From: Piezodorus guildinii
Lineage: Eukaryota; Arthropoda; Insecta; Hemiptera; Pentatomidae
DNA length: 64,000 nucleotides
Assembly: GCA_023052935.1 (NCBI GenBank)
Contig: CM041297.1
Coordinates: 94,813,484 to 94,877,483 of the forward strand
Direction of reading: 5' to 3'
Part shown: positions 32,301-42,285 of the stretch, piece by piece
How positions within the stretch are numbered: the stretch's first letter is position 1
Layout: the number at the start of each line of letters is the position of its first letter
Translations under genes and position numbers: made by a program
The notes under the pieces: model-generated
Told to the model about the DNA's origin: nothing
Database searches by the model: none
What the model saw: only the letters and a program-made list of their open reading frames with translations

Positions 32301-34880
32301 GATGCCAGTTTCAATCCATTTGGATCATTTCCACAATGTTTATGTTGCCGCAGGAACTCTCGCCTGTGCTCTTCTCATCGTTATCGTAACTGTAAGTTTT
32401 AATTTATTTTATAAAAATTAAATATTTTTAATTATCTACTATTGTAATTTTACTACATTATCTCTACTCTCAATGAATAATAAGACATTATCAAAAACAC
32501 TAAATATGTTTGATTTATAATAATATTATAATTAATATTGATATCATTATTTCTAGCAATAAATGGTCAATATATCAAATAAAAATGTCATGCGTAGCAT
32601 GAAAAAATAAATTATCTATCAAATAATATGCTACTTAAGTAATATTTGATGATGAATTTAAATTGATTACAGGTCATTATTTGCCACTGCAGAATGCATG
32701 AGACTTATAAGCATTGTTGTTTCAAAACTTCACCACTGTTACCACTCAACATCACACGCTTCGATTCTGTACTGAAGAAAAATTTGTAAGTAATAATAAA
32801 ATGAATATGGCTGCATAAGGTTTATCTTTGCATTATCAATATGCCATTGTGTTCTTCCATCCAAATTTTATATTTAGACTGTTTGTGGTTTAAATCATTG
32901 AGCTTCGATAATTAAAAACAATAATTTATGCTGTCTATATGAACGTGTATTTACTTAGATTACACTTTTTTTTCTCTCCTTTCTTTTACTGTCATGCTTC
33001 ATTATAGTTTTATTTTATTTTGTTTGTGAATGAAATTTGGTACCTTTTGTTGCTGGATTTTTGTTAAGAGGGGGAGCACGTAAGTTAAAAATATGTGTTA
33101 TATTTTTCAAACACTGTCTCTATTCATATCAAGTTGAAAATCAAGTACTTGGAAGTAAAAATAGTCACTAACCACACCTTTTTCTTTTCATAAATCTCTT
33201 ATTTTATTTTTTATCTTTTAATTATATTAATTCCAATAATTTTTAGCTTAGGCCACAGCTCTTTTTTTTTAATCTAGTCATCCACATTTCGAATCTCAAT
33301 TTATTTTTTATGAATGTTGTTAAATATGGTAATAGATCAATCAGAAAATTTATATCTTGGTCAAAGAAAAATATAATAGTATGTTCAAGTTTTGTTTGAA
33401 ATAAAGACTAATTATTATTCCATAAATAAAAATCTGGTGTAGGCAACCTCGGCTGTCAAAATCCATTTAAGAACTATTAAATAAACTTAAATTTAAAAAG
33501 TTTAAAGTTAATTCAAATGAAAAGATTATTCAGTTTCGCTAGAAACATATGATTTAGACTAAATAATATAGCAATATCAAATTGTTACGCATAATTATCA
33601 GTAATAATTTGTCACTTTAGTCACTCCTTTAGTTGGTTATCAAATTCGTTCAACTTTTATATTAAGCCATTTTTTATCAATCCTAATAAGACGATAGGAG
33701 TAATTTTTCTGAATCTATAAAATTAAAGGTACTTTAGAGGAAGAAAATTTAAAATATCTGTATTTAAGCCCTGTCTGAATATTTCAATCAGAATTAAACC
33801 TATATGATATTGAAGGCCATTAAATGTTACATCGATATGGTGAGTTTTATCATAATCGTTAGAACCGTTTTTGAGAAAATAGTAAAAAGGTGCAAAATGC
33901 ATGGTGTAAAGTAGCAATCCCAGTCAGCCGATTTTAGTGAAAAATTTGCTGGCACTTATCAGGCATTTCAAACAAATGCTAAAAACAACAATGTAACAGT
34001 CACAGGTTTTGATAGAACTTTCACTACCTTTGATGGTATTTTGAGTCGAACATTTATAAGTAAGTCCACTGCGTGTGGTTCCTGAAACCGTAAGCTTTTG
34101 TCCCACACCTGGCTAGATGGAGAGAAACCACCTTCTAGGCTTTCAGAATATGATGGGTTCATTGTGCAGAGTACTACAGAGATACTCCCTTCTCTCAGCA
34201 ACATCAACCAAAGGGTGCCTTGCCACCTTCTATGTTTTTAGAAATTTTTTTTCTAATCCTCCAAATTTATCACACCAAGCTCTAAAGATTTGTTTCCTTG
34301 ACAATCCACCAAAGTATGGAGTTTAGTCATATAATGGCCTTGTAAATTTGTAACTTAAGCCTCAACGATAAGTGCGGGGAGGTTAGCAGGTGGTAGAGTC
34401 CGTAGCACTTTTCTCCCTGGCCAGCTTGTTTCATTCCCAGACTTGACTGTTGAAGGTAAGATATCTATCAAGAGTCATGCCCAGGTAGATTGAGTTTGGG
34501 ACCAGCAGGTCCAAACTGCCTAATTTGAAGTGAGTGGGCAAGGAACTTTTTTCTTGCTAAAAAATTTTAGAACACACATCTTATTTTATTTATATATGTA
34601 TATACAAATAATATATATCAATGGATATTAGTATATTTATATTTTCTGACTACTGACTAGAAAAGACTCTAAATTACATTTTTTAAATATTTAATTTTTA
34701 ATAGTTTTGAAGAACTGAATTGATTTTTAAAAAATATTGTAAAACATTTTTTGCAGACACGGCCTGGATAAAGACAAGGAACCTTTAGCACAGTCTCGTG
34801 CCTTCCCAGGTATTGACAGTTCTGACATGTACTACGCACTTGATTTTAGCGACAGCCAGAGTTCACCATTGATCCAGTAA
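16524..34880 (+). CDS. EGF-repeat single-pass transmembrane protein, 9 exons, 5' end missing
   Basis: Joined exons: 16524-16633, 24305-24458, 25312-25545, 27310-27452, 27867-27989, 32040-32142, 32216-32391, 32673-32785 and 34757-34880 (stop TAA). All introns are GT-AG and phases agree throughout, giving 425 residues. The extracellular part has seven EGF-like modules, starting at '[14 protein letters not shown]' and ending '[10 protein letters not shown]'; module 5 ([16 protein letters not shown]) has a partial calcium-binding pattern. An acidic linker precedes a membrane span at about residues 330-350 ('[19 protein letters not shown]'), then a Cys-rich juxtamembrane stretch and a tail of about 75 residues ending 'SSPLIQ'. 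The first exon starts in phase 1, so signal-peptide exon(s) lie upstream, unseen. No DSL domain is visible. It resembles small Notch-ligand-like EGF proteins such as Drosophila weary, a weak suggestion. A role at the cell surface is inferred. Confidence 0.92.
16829..17418. mobile_element. Fold-back element with hammerhead-like motifs (EGF-gene intron)
   Basis: The arms are inverted copies. The left inner part CAACCAATACAATTAAAAG matches the reverse complement of ATTACATTGGTTATTG on the right, and the outer parts share GGAATGCAGTCGTA / TGATTGCACTTCC. The right arm has an intact core on +: CTGACGA (17321-17327), stem TGGCC/GGCC with loop AAAGATGTA, GAAAC (17346-17350), TTC, then GGC, with GCC upstream for stem I. 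The left arm (minus strand, near 16890-16915) retains GGCCGAAAAGTCGGC but has lost half of stem II. It is closely related to the element at 60069-60470. Confidence 0.78.
18231..18506 (+). mobile_element. SINE1 (tRNA-derived) with 12-bp TSD
   Basis: The TSD CTGCAGTATATT is exact at 18219-18230 and 18507-18518. The head has TGGTTAGCTTAACTGCC (box A-like) and GGGCTCAAACCCG (box B). The body and the GACGTTAAAGAAATAAA tail follow. It lies in the first EGF-gene intron seen. Confidence 0.92.
18540..19220. other. Intronic stretch, nothing recognised
   Basis: Mostly AT-rich with a moderately GC-rich part at 18660-18760 (CCTGCCTC, GGGGATGAAGG). No repeat family or coding match was seen. Confidence 0.4.
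19235..19450. repeat. Possible short inverted-repeat element
   Basis: AATGGATTTGCTACTGTAG at about 19259 is matched in inverted orientation by GTGAAGCAGTGACAAATCCATTTG at about 19377-19400, with GGTTACA/TGTAACC outside. The arms are short and imperfect and the interior is AT-rich. It could be a MITE or chance. No TSD was established. Confidence 0.35.
19478..20355 (+). repeat. Repeat A copy, nearly full length
   Basis: It begins ATCTGGTGCGGGC, has TTTCACTTACCTCGC within 30 bases, and ends TATATAGGTAAGAGAAAC. It contains an internal segment (19665-19800: TTGCCATTGCCTGCAATTT, GATGCTGTCTGCTAGAGGG) shared with the copy at 49238-49935 but not with others, so at least two subfamilies exist. No coding frame is conserved. 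Confidence 0.85.
20356..21325. other. Intronic stretch with a possible LINE 3' scrap
   Basis: At 20590-20690 the + strand reads '[11 protein letters not shown]'-like text, resembling the RWRDxI motif near the C-terminus of many LINE polyproteins, but it is too short and degraded to be sure. The rest (20700-21325) has no recognised content. Confidence 0.35.
21330..22180 (-). pseudogene. LINE reverse transcriptase C-terminal fragment (second LINE family)
   Basis: The minus strand gives, in order, '[20 protein letters not shown]' (degraded FADDL region), '[20 protein letters not shown]', '[19 protein letters not shown]', '[19 protein letters not shown]', '[19 protein letters not shown]' and '[14 protein letters not shown]'. 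The FKYLG, TKLxVYKS and LxYGSExW motifs define a LINE thumb region. Stops and shifts between segments show it is dead. It lies antisense within an intron of the EGF gene. Confidence 0.85.
22770..22832 (+). repeat. SINE1 3' end fragment
   Basis: Only the last 55-60 bases of SINE1 are present (CGATTAGCCATAGTAGCATAA, then GTTAAATAAATAAACAAACA). This could be a 5'-truncated insertion. Confidence 0.7.
22833..23525. other. Intronic AT-rich stretch with (TA)n-T tract
   Basis: A TA tract at about 23248-23290 runs directly into about 32 T (23291-23322). At 22950-23000 the + strand reads '[14 protein letters not shown]', which resembles the Jockey thumb motif (QIRYLGLQLDK), so a decayed LINE scrap is likely there. 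Confidence 0.45.
23526..23815. mobile_element. Palindromic fold-back element with hammerhead-like motifs (EGF-gene intron)
   Basis: The segment is one large imperfect palindrome: GAAGGAATTAGTCCGGG on the left matches CCCCGGACTAATTCCTTTT on the right, and AACCATTTATTTTCTGCCAA matches TTGGCAGAAAATAAATGGTT. The right arm on + has GCC-CTGATGA (23706-23712), stem CGGCCC/GGGGC with loop ACAATGA, then AAAACGTTGGC, the GAAAC box altered to CAAAAC. The left arm on minus has GCC-CTGATGATG with a longer insertion before AAAACGTTGGC. It could fold into a rod-like RNA of about 140 bp within the EGF pre-mRNA. Confidence 0.82.
26585..27260 (-). pseudogene. Jockey-like LINE 3' fragment (-) in an EGF-gene intron
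   Basis: The minus strand reads '[19 protein letters not shown]', '[19 protein letters not shown]' and '[18 protein letters not shown]', then degraded text to the C-terminal PRRLKR-type end near 26640. It closely matches the copy at 39243-41492. The RT thumb and C-terminus only are present; the splice sites of the neighbouring exon (27310) are unaffected. Confidence 0.88.
27497..27780. mobile_element. Fold-back element with decayed hammerhead-like motifs (EGF-gene intron)
   Basis: GGGAGAAGTTGGTTCC at the left matches GGAATCAACTTCTCCCC at the right in inverted orientation, and the match continues through CAGTCAAATAAA, AATTAAGTGGAAA and AAAGATAACAACTAGTTG. The left arm (minus) has CTGAAGA-AGGCC..GGC but lacks GAAACG; the right arm (+) has lost CTGANGA but retains GGCTGAAACGTAGGC. 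So each arm has lost a different half of the motif. It sits 45 bases after exon 27310-27452 and 87 bases before exon 27867-27989. Confidence 0.78.
28500..28746. other. Unassigned stretch before the PLE fragment
   Basis: A minus-strand open frame of 65 codons covers 28515-28712 and is less AT-rich than its flanks. I recognise no family. It may be part of another decayed element into or beside which the PLE fragment was inserted. Confidence 0.3.
28747..29397 (+). pseudogene. Penelope-like element: RT-endonuclease linker and GIY-YIG domain, one in-frame stop
   Basis: One reading frame runs from 28747 to the TAA at 29395-29397, with a single internal TAA at 28957-28959 where related proteins have Lys ([14 protein letters not shown]). 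The N-terminal part contains '[17 protein letters not shown]', the conserved PLE linker pattern (YIPGLSExIxxIF). The C-terminal part is a GIY-YIG endonuclease: '[19 protein letters not shown]' then '[11 protein letters not shown]' (Arg of the family) and a downstream '[15 protein letters not shown]' and 'LLEAIHI' with the catalytic-type Glu. In PLEs this domain nicks target DNA. The reverse transcriptase core upstream is absent, so this is a 5'-truncated copy. It is intronic and in the EGF-gene orientation. Confidence 0.9.
29727..29767 (+). ncRNA. Decayed hammerhead-like motif downstream of the PLE
   Basis: CTTGAAAATGGGG, a 4-bp stem GGGG/CCCC with loop AAACAA, then CCGAAACGTCGAC. The stem II, GAAAC and palindromic ACGT-C parts match the fold-back motifs, but the CTGANGA box is mutated to CTTGAAAA, so catalysis is unlikely. 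Its position about 330 bases after the GIY-YIG stop is what is expected of a PLE terminal repeat. Confidence 0.55.
29830..30475. other. Intronic stretch, nothing recognised
   Basis: AT-rich sequence with a modestly GC-richer part at 29880-30060. No coding, repeat-family or RNA match was seen. Confidence 0.4.
30476..30782 (+). pseudogene. mariner transposase fragment, target of a LINE insertion
   Basis: The + strand has '[11 protein letters not shown]' and 'SIHNIFWN' text near 30500-30560, and then, after an internal deletion, '[13 protein letters not shown]' and '[16 protein letters not shown]' (30690-30780), the mariner C-terminal block (EILPHPPYSPDLSPTDYHFF). Frames are broken. A LINE with an 8-bp TSD is inserted at its end. 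Confidence 0.82.
30783..31467 (-). mobile_element. 5'-truncated Jockey-like LINE (-) with 8-bp TSD
   Basis: TCTTTCAA is duplicated at 30775-30782 and 31468-31475. The T-run at 30783-30802 is the poly(A) tail of a minus-strand insertion. The minus strand then holds the 3' UTR, the GATGGCCCCGAGACC end and degraded RT thumb sequence matching 39243-41492. It is intronic in the EGF gene, antisense to it. Confidence 0.88.
31476..32039. other. AT-rich intron sequence
   Basis: Nothing is recognised apart from the pyrimidine tract and acceptor (ATTTTTCAG) of the exon at 32040. Confidence 0.5.
33429..33960 (+). repeat. Repeat A copy, 3'-truncated
   Basis: It begins AATCTGGTGTAGGC, contains CTTTAGTTGGTTATCAAATT and CATCGATATGGTGAG, and stops at about TGCTGGCACTTATC, without the family 3' end. 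Confidence 0.78.
33961..34570 (-). pseudogene. LINE 3' fragment (-), third LINE lineage
   Basis: On the minus strand, 34400-34560 reads '[18 protein letters not shown]' and '[17 protein letters not shown]', the LINE thumb YLGxTLDRxLTF motif. It then decays through '[12 protein letters not shown]' toward 33961. It differs from the Jockey-like copies elsewhere. It is intronic, antisense to the EGF gene. Confidence 0.72.
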
Positions 34881-37215
34881 TCAGGCAGTATCCCAACAGA
34901 TCAGCATTTGTATGTTACACCGTACTAAGATGAATAAATGTTTGGAATAGAAAATAACAATTTCGTAAATGTTTGATGTGTGTGCAAATATTTCTTTTGT
35001 TCATAGAGTATTTTTGAATGGAAAGAGAATTGTCGATTTTCATACTTTCTCATTTAGAGGATTGACTGGAGACCTATAGCTATAATAACTGTAGGTTCCT
35101 CTTCCAGTGCGTCATAGTTCTAAAAAATCTAATCTGCTTTTAGGTAAATTCTTTGAAATAGCAAAGAAATAATGGAAGATGAATCTGTGGAGTATATATA
35201 ACCTATAAATCCTCTAAATTGATTAGATTATGATGTTTTCTTTTCTAAGTCCTTGGTCTTCAGCACTTTATTTAGGACTGGTTTGGATCCCCTTTTGATG
35301 TTAGAATTGTAGTGATAAATGAAACTGGTTATGTTACTTTGTTTAAGTCGGTTATTTAGGGTACTTTTCTATTCTTTACCTGTTCTTATTCAACCTCTCA
35401 CATCAAAAATGTAATCCTAAATAATCGAGGTAGTCTGATTGTTCTTTTTGAATTTAGAAAAGTACCCTAATCGCAATCATATAATAACTAAGTACATAAA
35501 TGTAACCATAATCGATTTTGTCCATTAATTTAAATATAAATATATATTAAAATTTTTATATTGCTCAATACAGTTCATGAAACTGTGTCGAATTGTGCCA
35601 AAGAAACTTGGACTTATTTTATTTCCTATGATTAAATTTGAATTGTTTTGATGCTCAAATTCAGGATATTGATTAAAAATTATGACTTTAAAGTTGCTAA
35701 GTTGTTTTCAAAAACAGCTTTGCATCATCCAAATATCTTCGGGTGTGAATATTATTAAAAAAATCAAAAGAAATAAAGATGATGTTATGAAATCTACATA
35801 ATGTGTAAAAAACTCGAGAGTTTCAGGTTTAAGAACATGTTTAATTTCTTTGTAAATTAACAAAGTAAAGTCCTTTCTAAGTTAAGAAAATATATTCTTT
35901 GGAATTTCAAAACCTACAATGATGGTCAAAACTAAACGGCATAATACTGATCATAAGAAAATATTTGTCAAAATATAAATTCAACAAATGGAAAACATAT
36001 TTTAAATACTGAACATTTCATTAATTTATAATAAATAAAAAATGTTATCAAGTATTTATTCTTGAAAAGACCTTTAAGTTTTTTTATCAGACATGTGAGA
36101 TATAAGATTTTTAAGAGGAATTAAAAAAAATCTAGGAGCATATTTTTTTTTTTTTTTAATATAACCTATGGTGGTTGTAAAATGTGTTTCTTTATATACT
36201 GTGTGATAATTTTGGATGATAAAAATATAGAATCACTTTATTTCACTGTCAAAGTAGTAATTAAAAAAAAAATGTTTTTCTTATTAAATAGTTAATAATT
36301 ACATGGTTCTACTTCTTGCATAATTACTGGTATGACTTTGGTGGTTCAAGTTGATAGATGACAAGCAATCAACCGTTTCGTCACCAGCATGGGCTCGCTG
36401 GGAACGAAACGAGATTGATACATTTCGTTAATTTGAACAAGAAGTTTCTCACTTTTCTTTTTCATAATTTTATATGTTTTATTACTGGTAATGATATACA
36501 GAGTATTTCAAACGAAACCTGTGTCCACTTTATATATTTTGTTAAATAGTTGAATAGCATTCTTTCAGCTCTTGTGAATATCTAAATTTAAACACTATGG
36601 TTAAACAAGGTTCATTGGATAATCACACCATTAGTTGTAATATTGCTTCATAGTCACAGATTCTTACATTAATGAATGTAAATAATTTCTGCAAGTGACA
36701 ATTTGTTAAAGGTTATAGAAAACCACACAAAATGTAAGCATAGAAATATAAAAGGAAAAAAAAAACAAAAAAAAATTAAGCACAGTTTCTGAATTATGGT
36801 AACTAAGGTATCTGGTTTTCTGACAAAAGCCATTTGTAAAAATTTAATCTTTTTACTTATTACTATGTTGTTTTATTTGTAAATTTATAGAACGATTTAT
36901 TTTAAAAACTTATCTACTGTAGTGTCTTTAATGAAAATATTCATATAAAAAAAAGTGTTATGTAGCTCAGTTTTGTATTCTGTAAAAAAGTAAGTGAATA
37001 AAAAGTCTCACATTTCTAGAAATTCAAATTAGTTAGAACTTTTTTATTTGTTTATATTTTTTGTAGTCTTTATTATACTATACTTGTTAGTTTTACAAGT
37101 TAATGCTTCAAAATGAACAATCAATACATGTTGAATAATATAAAAATAAGATTTCCTGCATATTGTAACAAATTTGTATCTTACTGACCCTTACTGTTTA
37201 TGAAATTCTGAATAA
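34881..37215 (+). other. Probable EGF-gene 3' UTR and downstream AT-rich region
   Basis: AATAAA occurs at 34933-34938, 53 bases after the stop, and further candidates lie at about 36998 and 37211. No repeat family is recognised here, in contrast with the introns, which suggests transcribed 3' UTR or constrained sequence. The 3' end cannot be decided from the sequence. Confidence 0.45.
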
Positions 37216-37639
37216 AAGTTAAATTGTACATTACGAGTAAAATTTAAGAAACTATTTTTTTCCTTGATCAATCTTCATTATGTGAAAACTAATATGTACT
37301 CATAATTTTCCAAACTTAGATTGATAAATACCTCCTTTTGTAAGAAAGGATCTGATTATAATTATTAGCATGGATAATATTTTAATGAAGAATATTACAA
37401 TTAAAATAAATGATCAGGAAGAATGTCACTTAACAAAACATGATTGGGACAAAGATTACACTTCCACTTTTGGGATCTTTTTGGCATAGGATATGGTGGT
37501 TATGGAAGGCAGGGCTGCCACCACACCGTATATAATTTTTTCTGTTCAACAAAAAGGATGACCACTGTTTTGATTTGCTCTTCCTTAAGAGATTTACGAA
37601 AGTAATAATTTATTCCTAGATTGAAACATGATCCAATAT
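37216..37639. other. Intergenic stretch, nothing recognised
   Basis: AT-rich sequence without coding potential or a known repeat. Confidence 0.4.
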
Positions 37640-38265
37640 TTTATAAAAAAATTTAGTGAATTTCGTCTATCTTGGCTCTCAAATAAATGTGAATAACGAC
37701 ATGACAGCCGATATCAGAAGAAGAATAATGCTGGCCAACAGATACTTATTCGGATTAGGACACCTTTTTACATGCCACTACCTCACAAGAGCAACAAAAA
37801 TAAGGTTATACGAAACCCTCATTCCCTGAGGCCCTCCCTGTCTTTCTCTATGGCTCTGAAACTTGGACAATCTCAAAGTTGGACAAGCAACGACAATTAG
37901 TCTTTGAAAGAAAAATTCAATGGCAAATCTATGGTCCATTAAAGGTAGGTAAGAACTGGAGGCGGAGAAACGACCTGGAACTCTACACGTTATATGCTCG
38001 GCCGGAAATTGTGAGAGTGTCTGCATCGGGAGGATTAGGTGGGCTGGGCACATCGCTAGAATGTTAGGACAAAGTATTCCCAAGAGTCTGATTTCTGACA
38101 AAGTCTATGGACCAAGAGACATCGGAAGACCCAAACTGCGGTGGAGTGATGAGTCGCTAGAGATTCCAGAGCTCTTCTTGAGATGGAGAAAACTTCTGGA
38201 GGAGGCCCTGAGGCATGGACTGGGTTGTTGCATCATTGATGATTGCAAAACACACATTTGCAACT
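37640..38265 (+). pseudogene. LINE C-terminal fragment (second LINE family)
   Basis: The + strand gives 'NFVYLGSQINVNNDMTADI', 'RRRIMLANRYLFGLGHL', 'LTRATKIRLYETLIP', then in other frames 'LYGSETWTISK'-like text, 'IYGPLKVGKNWRRRND', 'LELYTLYARPEIVR', 'RIRWAGHIARML' and 'DIGRPKLRWSDE'. This is the standard arthropod LINE C-terminus order (FVYLGS, TKxxLYxTLI, RLRWAGHVARM, GRPRxRW). Several frameshifts are present. Confidence 0.9.
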
Positions 38266-39232
38266 GAAAATCTGTTACGCTATTAGGATTTAGTATCCTT
38301 TTACCCCTTATAAATTAAACCAGCATCAATTGTAAGAAAATTACAGAAACTCGAAACTGACACCTTTTCATATAAAGTCACCCAAAGACCTAAACAAATA
38401 ATGGTATCATTTTATACTACTCATATTTTAGTAATACTACAATGTCTGTATGAAATCATATAATTTTGTAAACATTAAAAAATATATTTGCATTCTGTAA
38501 CAATTTTTAACAATCTCATTGCTGTCTATCTCAAGGCTCATCAACTCTATGAAACTTAGGTGCCTTCCCAACCAATGAATACAATATTTCCCATGATTAG
38601 GACTGATCAATTTTCAATATACATTCTAGACATCAGGAAAGAAAATGATCACTGGAGAGATGGAGTAGTCATAGTTGTGCTGACAATGGGTAGCTTATTC
38701 ACTTGTCATTTTTGTTTGATAATATACTTTATTCAAGCAATTAATTATTTATTATGACTCGATAATTAGAGCAATTTGTTTTGAATATGCTGTAACTCCA
38801 TTATTGACAAAAAGTTAGTTGATGATTTAATTGAATGCAATCGGCCTTATGCTTTTTTCTAAAAACAGTTGCCATAAAAGATACTTTAAGATTTTCATAA
38901 TTTTGTCATCATAAATTTACGTAGTTAATGAAATTACAAATATAATTGCAATGAAAGTGGTGTAAACCCATTTTCTGCAAAGAATTTTTATTTAGTTTAA
39001 AAGTTATTATAAATAATTTACATTACTTTAATTACATTATTATATTCCTCTAATATATCATAACTACTTTCACCAACTTTCTCATGATGAAAAAAGTTTA
39101 AAATGGAAGATATTAATACAAAGTTATAATTTTTTTTTTTCTGACATGTTTAATAAGAACACCACTTTAAAAGAAGTAAATTTGTTATATACTTTTGATA
39201 AACTGTTGATTTTTTATCTTTATTTTTAATTT
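38266..39232. other. AT-rich intergenic stretch
   Basis: No gene or repeat family is recognised. It ends at the left TSD of the LINE at 39243. Confidence 0.5.
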
Positions 39233-39242
39233 TTAATTGAAC

Positions 39243-41492
39243 GTCCAGATATCCTTGATATATTTGTTTCCTCTCAGATATCTTCCTCCCAATCCACAAT
39301 CAAAACCCTAAATGACCTTTCATCTGATCATCATCTTACAGTTCTGCTTTCCTTGCACTCGAGCCTTGTTCCTAAACCCACCATTCCCACTCTGATTACA
39401 GGACGAGTAGAATGGGACGGATTCAGAAGTGACTTGGAAACCAAACTGGACTTAAAAATCTCACTTAAGACTACACATGATATTGATAAAGTCGTTGAAC
39501 AACTGACTGACTCAATTAGCAGTAGCATACTTGACAACACTTCGACCATTAAGACTACCAACTCACAGGAGACTACCCTGCCACAGCACATTCGAATCTT
39601 ATTAAGGGAAAAACGCAGGGCAAGATCGAAGTGGCATAGGATCAGATATCCATCAGACAAAACCTATTATAATAAACTGACTAACAGACTGAAAACAGAA
39701 ATCAGAAAAGCAAAAATCCAAAACTTACTTAACTTCACCGAAAAACTTACTATTACAGACAGATCATATGGATGACGACAAAAAAGCTACTGAAGTTCAA
39801 AAACTGTAATCATCCACTCCTAACAGAATCCCATGTCTGGACAAGATCTGATGAAGAGAAGGCCCAGATATTCGGTCAGCACCTTTTTCGAACCTTTAAT
39901 CCACATCCAGACGTCCATAATCCTGGTCACATTAAGTTTATAGAAGATGAACTAGATATTCTACTCCAAATGGCCCTTCCTCCTAAAGCGCTTCATCTGT
40001 CAGAAATATCTAACATTATTCAGAGTTTATCATCCCGCAAAGCTCCTGGGCATGATCTTATAACTTCCCATATTTTAAAAGCACTTCCTCGAAAAGCTAT
40101 CCTCTATCTCACTTACATATATAATTCCGTACTTCGTTCCACCTACTTTCCGGCCTCCTGGAAATTATCCATCATCAAAATGATACCCAAGCCTAAGAAA
40201 CCGCCTGAAAATCCATCTCACTTCTACCAATCATGAGTAAAATATTGGAAAAACTTATCCTAAAACGCCTGTATTCCATCCTTAATACTAATTTCATAAT
40301 TCCTGATCACCAGTTTGGATTCAGAACGTCCCACTCCACTATGTCATCGTGTGGGGGACGTTGTCTCGTCTACATTGGAGCGTGGCTTGTATTGTACGGG
40401 AGCCTTCCTTGACGTAGAACAGGCCCTCGACAGAGTCTGGCACCCGGGATTGCTTTACAAGCTCCGCCAATTCCTCTTTCCTACATACTTCCTTATTATC
40501 CAGTCCTACCTCACTGGCAGATCCTTCAAAATCAATCATAATAATTCATTTTCGTCCATTTTTAGACAGTCTGCTGGTGTCCCTCAAGATAATATCCTAG
40601 GACCCATCCTTTACACAGTTTATACAGCTGATATCCCAACCCATCCTAACACCTTCCTTTCTACTTATGCTGATGACACTTGTGTGTTATCAGTCAATAC
40701 TGATCCAACTATTGCCTCTCCAATCCCACTTCAGAGACCTTGAAGTATGGTGTCAGAACTGGAGAATTAAAATAAATTCCAACAAATCCAACCAAATTAC
40801 CTTTACCCTTCGTCGTAAACCTATGACTTCCTGCCCTACTGTCTCCTTCAATAATACTCCTCTTGTCCCGGTTGAACAGATCCGATATCTAGGACTGCAA
40901 CTTGACAAATGCCTCACTTGGAATCCTCATACAAGACTGAAACGACAAGAAGCTGCACGACGTTTTCGACTACTTCAACACTTACTAGACAAACATTCTA
41001 ATTTTCCACTTAACTACAAAAGACTCATCTACATACTATCATAAGACCGATATGGACTTACAGAGTTGAGCTCTGGGGCTCTACTAAACCATCAAATTCT
41101 TCTCGTATCCAATCCCTTCAGTCCCAAATCCTTCGTAAAATCCTCAATGCTCCTTACTTTGTCACCAACAAACTCATCCATAAAGACCTTAATGTTCCAT
41201 ATGTTGCTGATTTGGCCCGTACGAGGTATCAATCCTTCCATGACAAACTCCTTTCCCACCCTAATCCTTTCGTTTCAATCCTTTCTTCCTCTTCAATTCC
41301 TGACAATCCTCCGAGGCGTCTGAAAAGGAGATGGCCCCGAGACCTTCTAGTTTAGAATATTTTTAGAGTGCTTCCATTGGGAAGCTTCTCTACATGTGTT
41401 TCATGCCTTTTTATGTTTCATTCAAATTTACTTGTTGTATTACTTGTTATATAGTTGTAAATTCCAATAAATAAATATATAAAAAAAAAAAA
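39243..41492 (+). mobile_element. 5'-truncated Jockey-like LINE with 10-bp TSD
   Basis: TTAATTGAAC is duplicated at 39233-39242 and 41493-41502. The element starts inside the endonuclease domain ('RPDILDIFV', 'LSSDHHLTVLLS' region) and continues through the RT: 'RKAPGHDLIT', 'HQFGFRTSHST'-like, 'GAFLDVEQALDRVWHPGLL', 'AGVPQDNILGPILYTVYTADI', 'YADD' and the thumb 'IRYLGLQLDKCLTWNPHT'. It then has a 3' end with AATAAATAAATAT and about 12 A. Frameshifts occur near 39775, 40240, 40330, 40740 and 41045. It is the same lineage as 11170-15934 but a distinct subfamily, and the closest match for most antisense fragments in the window. Confidence 0.92.
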
Positions 41493-41599
41493 TTAATTGA
41501 ACAAACCTCGAAGAGGTTCATAACTTTTTTAAATTCTTCTAGAAGGGCCTTCAACATCTTTAACTACTCCTATTAAGCTAAAGGAGATGAATTATAATG

Positions 41600-42275
41600 C
41601 TAATCACCAATTCATTCTAGCTAAATTAAAGACTAAGGCGTCGGGAGCTGCTAAATTAAAGAAAACATTAAAGTACTACTAATTGGTAGTTTTTTCCAAG
41701 AATTTTTCAAGCATATAATTGTATATCTTAACATACACAGTTGTAGAGGTACATTATCTTTTTAAATATATTTTAATAAATTAGCTATTATTTAATACTT
41801 TTTTCTGCTATTATTTGGAGAATGTATTATACCCTCTTGAGGGACACAAAAATCTATACCACTTTGGAATGTATCAAAGTTAGTAAATAAAGTGATTTAT
41901 AAATGAGTGTATGAAGAAGTGGAATAGTTTTTTTGTTTCATTTTTTCATATGATATTAAATATATTTTGAAAATATAGGGCAAAGGATCATAGCAATAAT
42001 ATCATACATGTTAATTTTTAACCTGCACAAAAACATTACCAAATTCTCAACTGTTCCTCACTAAACATCTAATATTACAAAATGTTACCCAACTCCAAGT
42101 TCTCATGTTGATTACCAATGTATTCTAGCTAAATTAAAGACAATATCCTCTGGTCCAGATAAATTAAATAAAACACTGAAGTACTACTAATGGGTAGGTT
42201 TCCTCAAGACTTTCTCAAGCCCTAGATTGAATATTCTCACATTTTCTTATCTTGATTATACAGTTGTAAATTTAC
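41600..42275 (+). repeat. Duplicated degenerate segment, possibly LINE RT
   Basis: About 160 bases at 41600-41755 recur at 42105-42275: CATTCTAGCTAAATTAAAGA, TAAAGTACTACTAATTGG / TGAAGTACTACTAATGGG, and ACAGTTGTA. The second copy reads 'ILAKLKTISSGPDKLNKTLKYY', which resembles the RT start motif (LKxxKxPGPDxI). The copies differ considerably, so the duplication is old. Confidence 0.5.
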
Positions 42276-42285
42276 AATAAATTTG

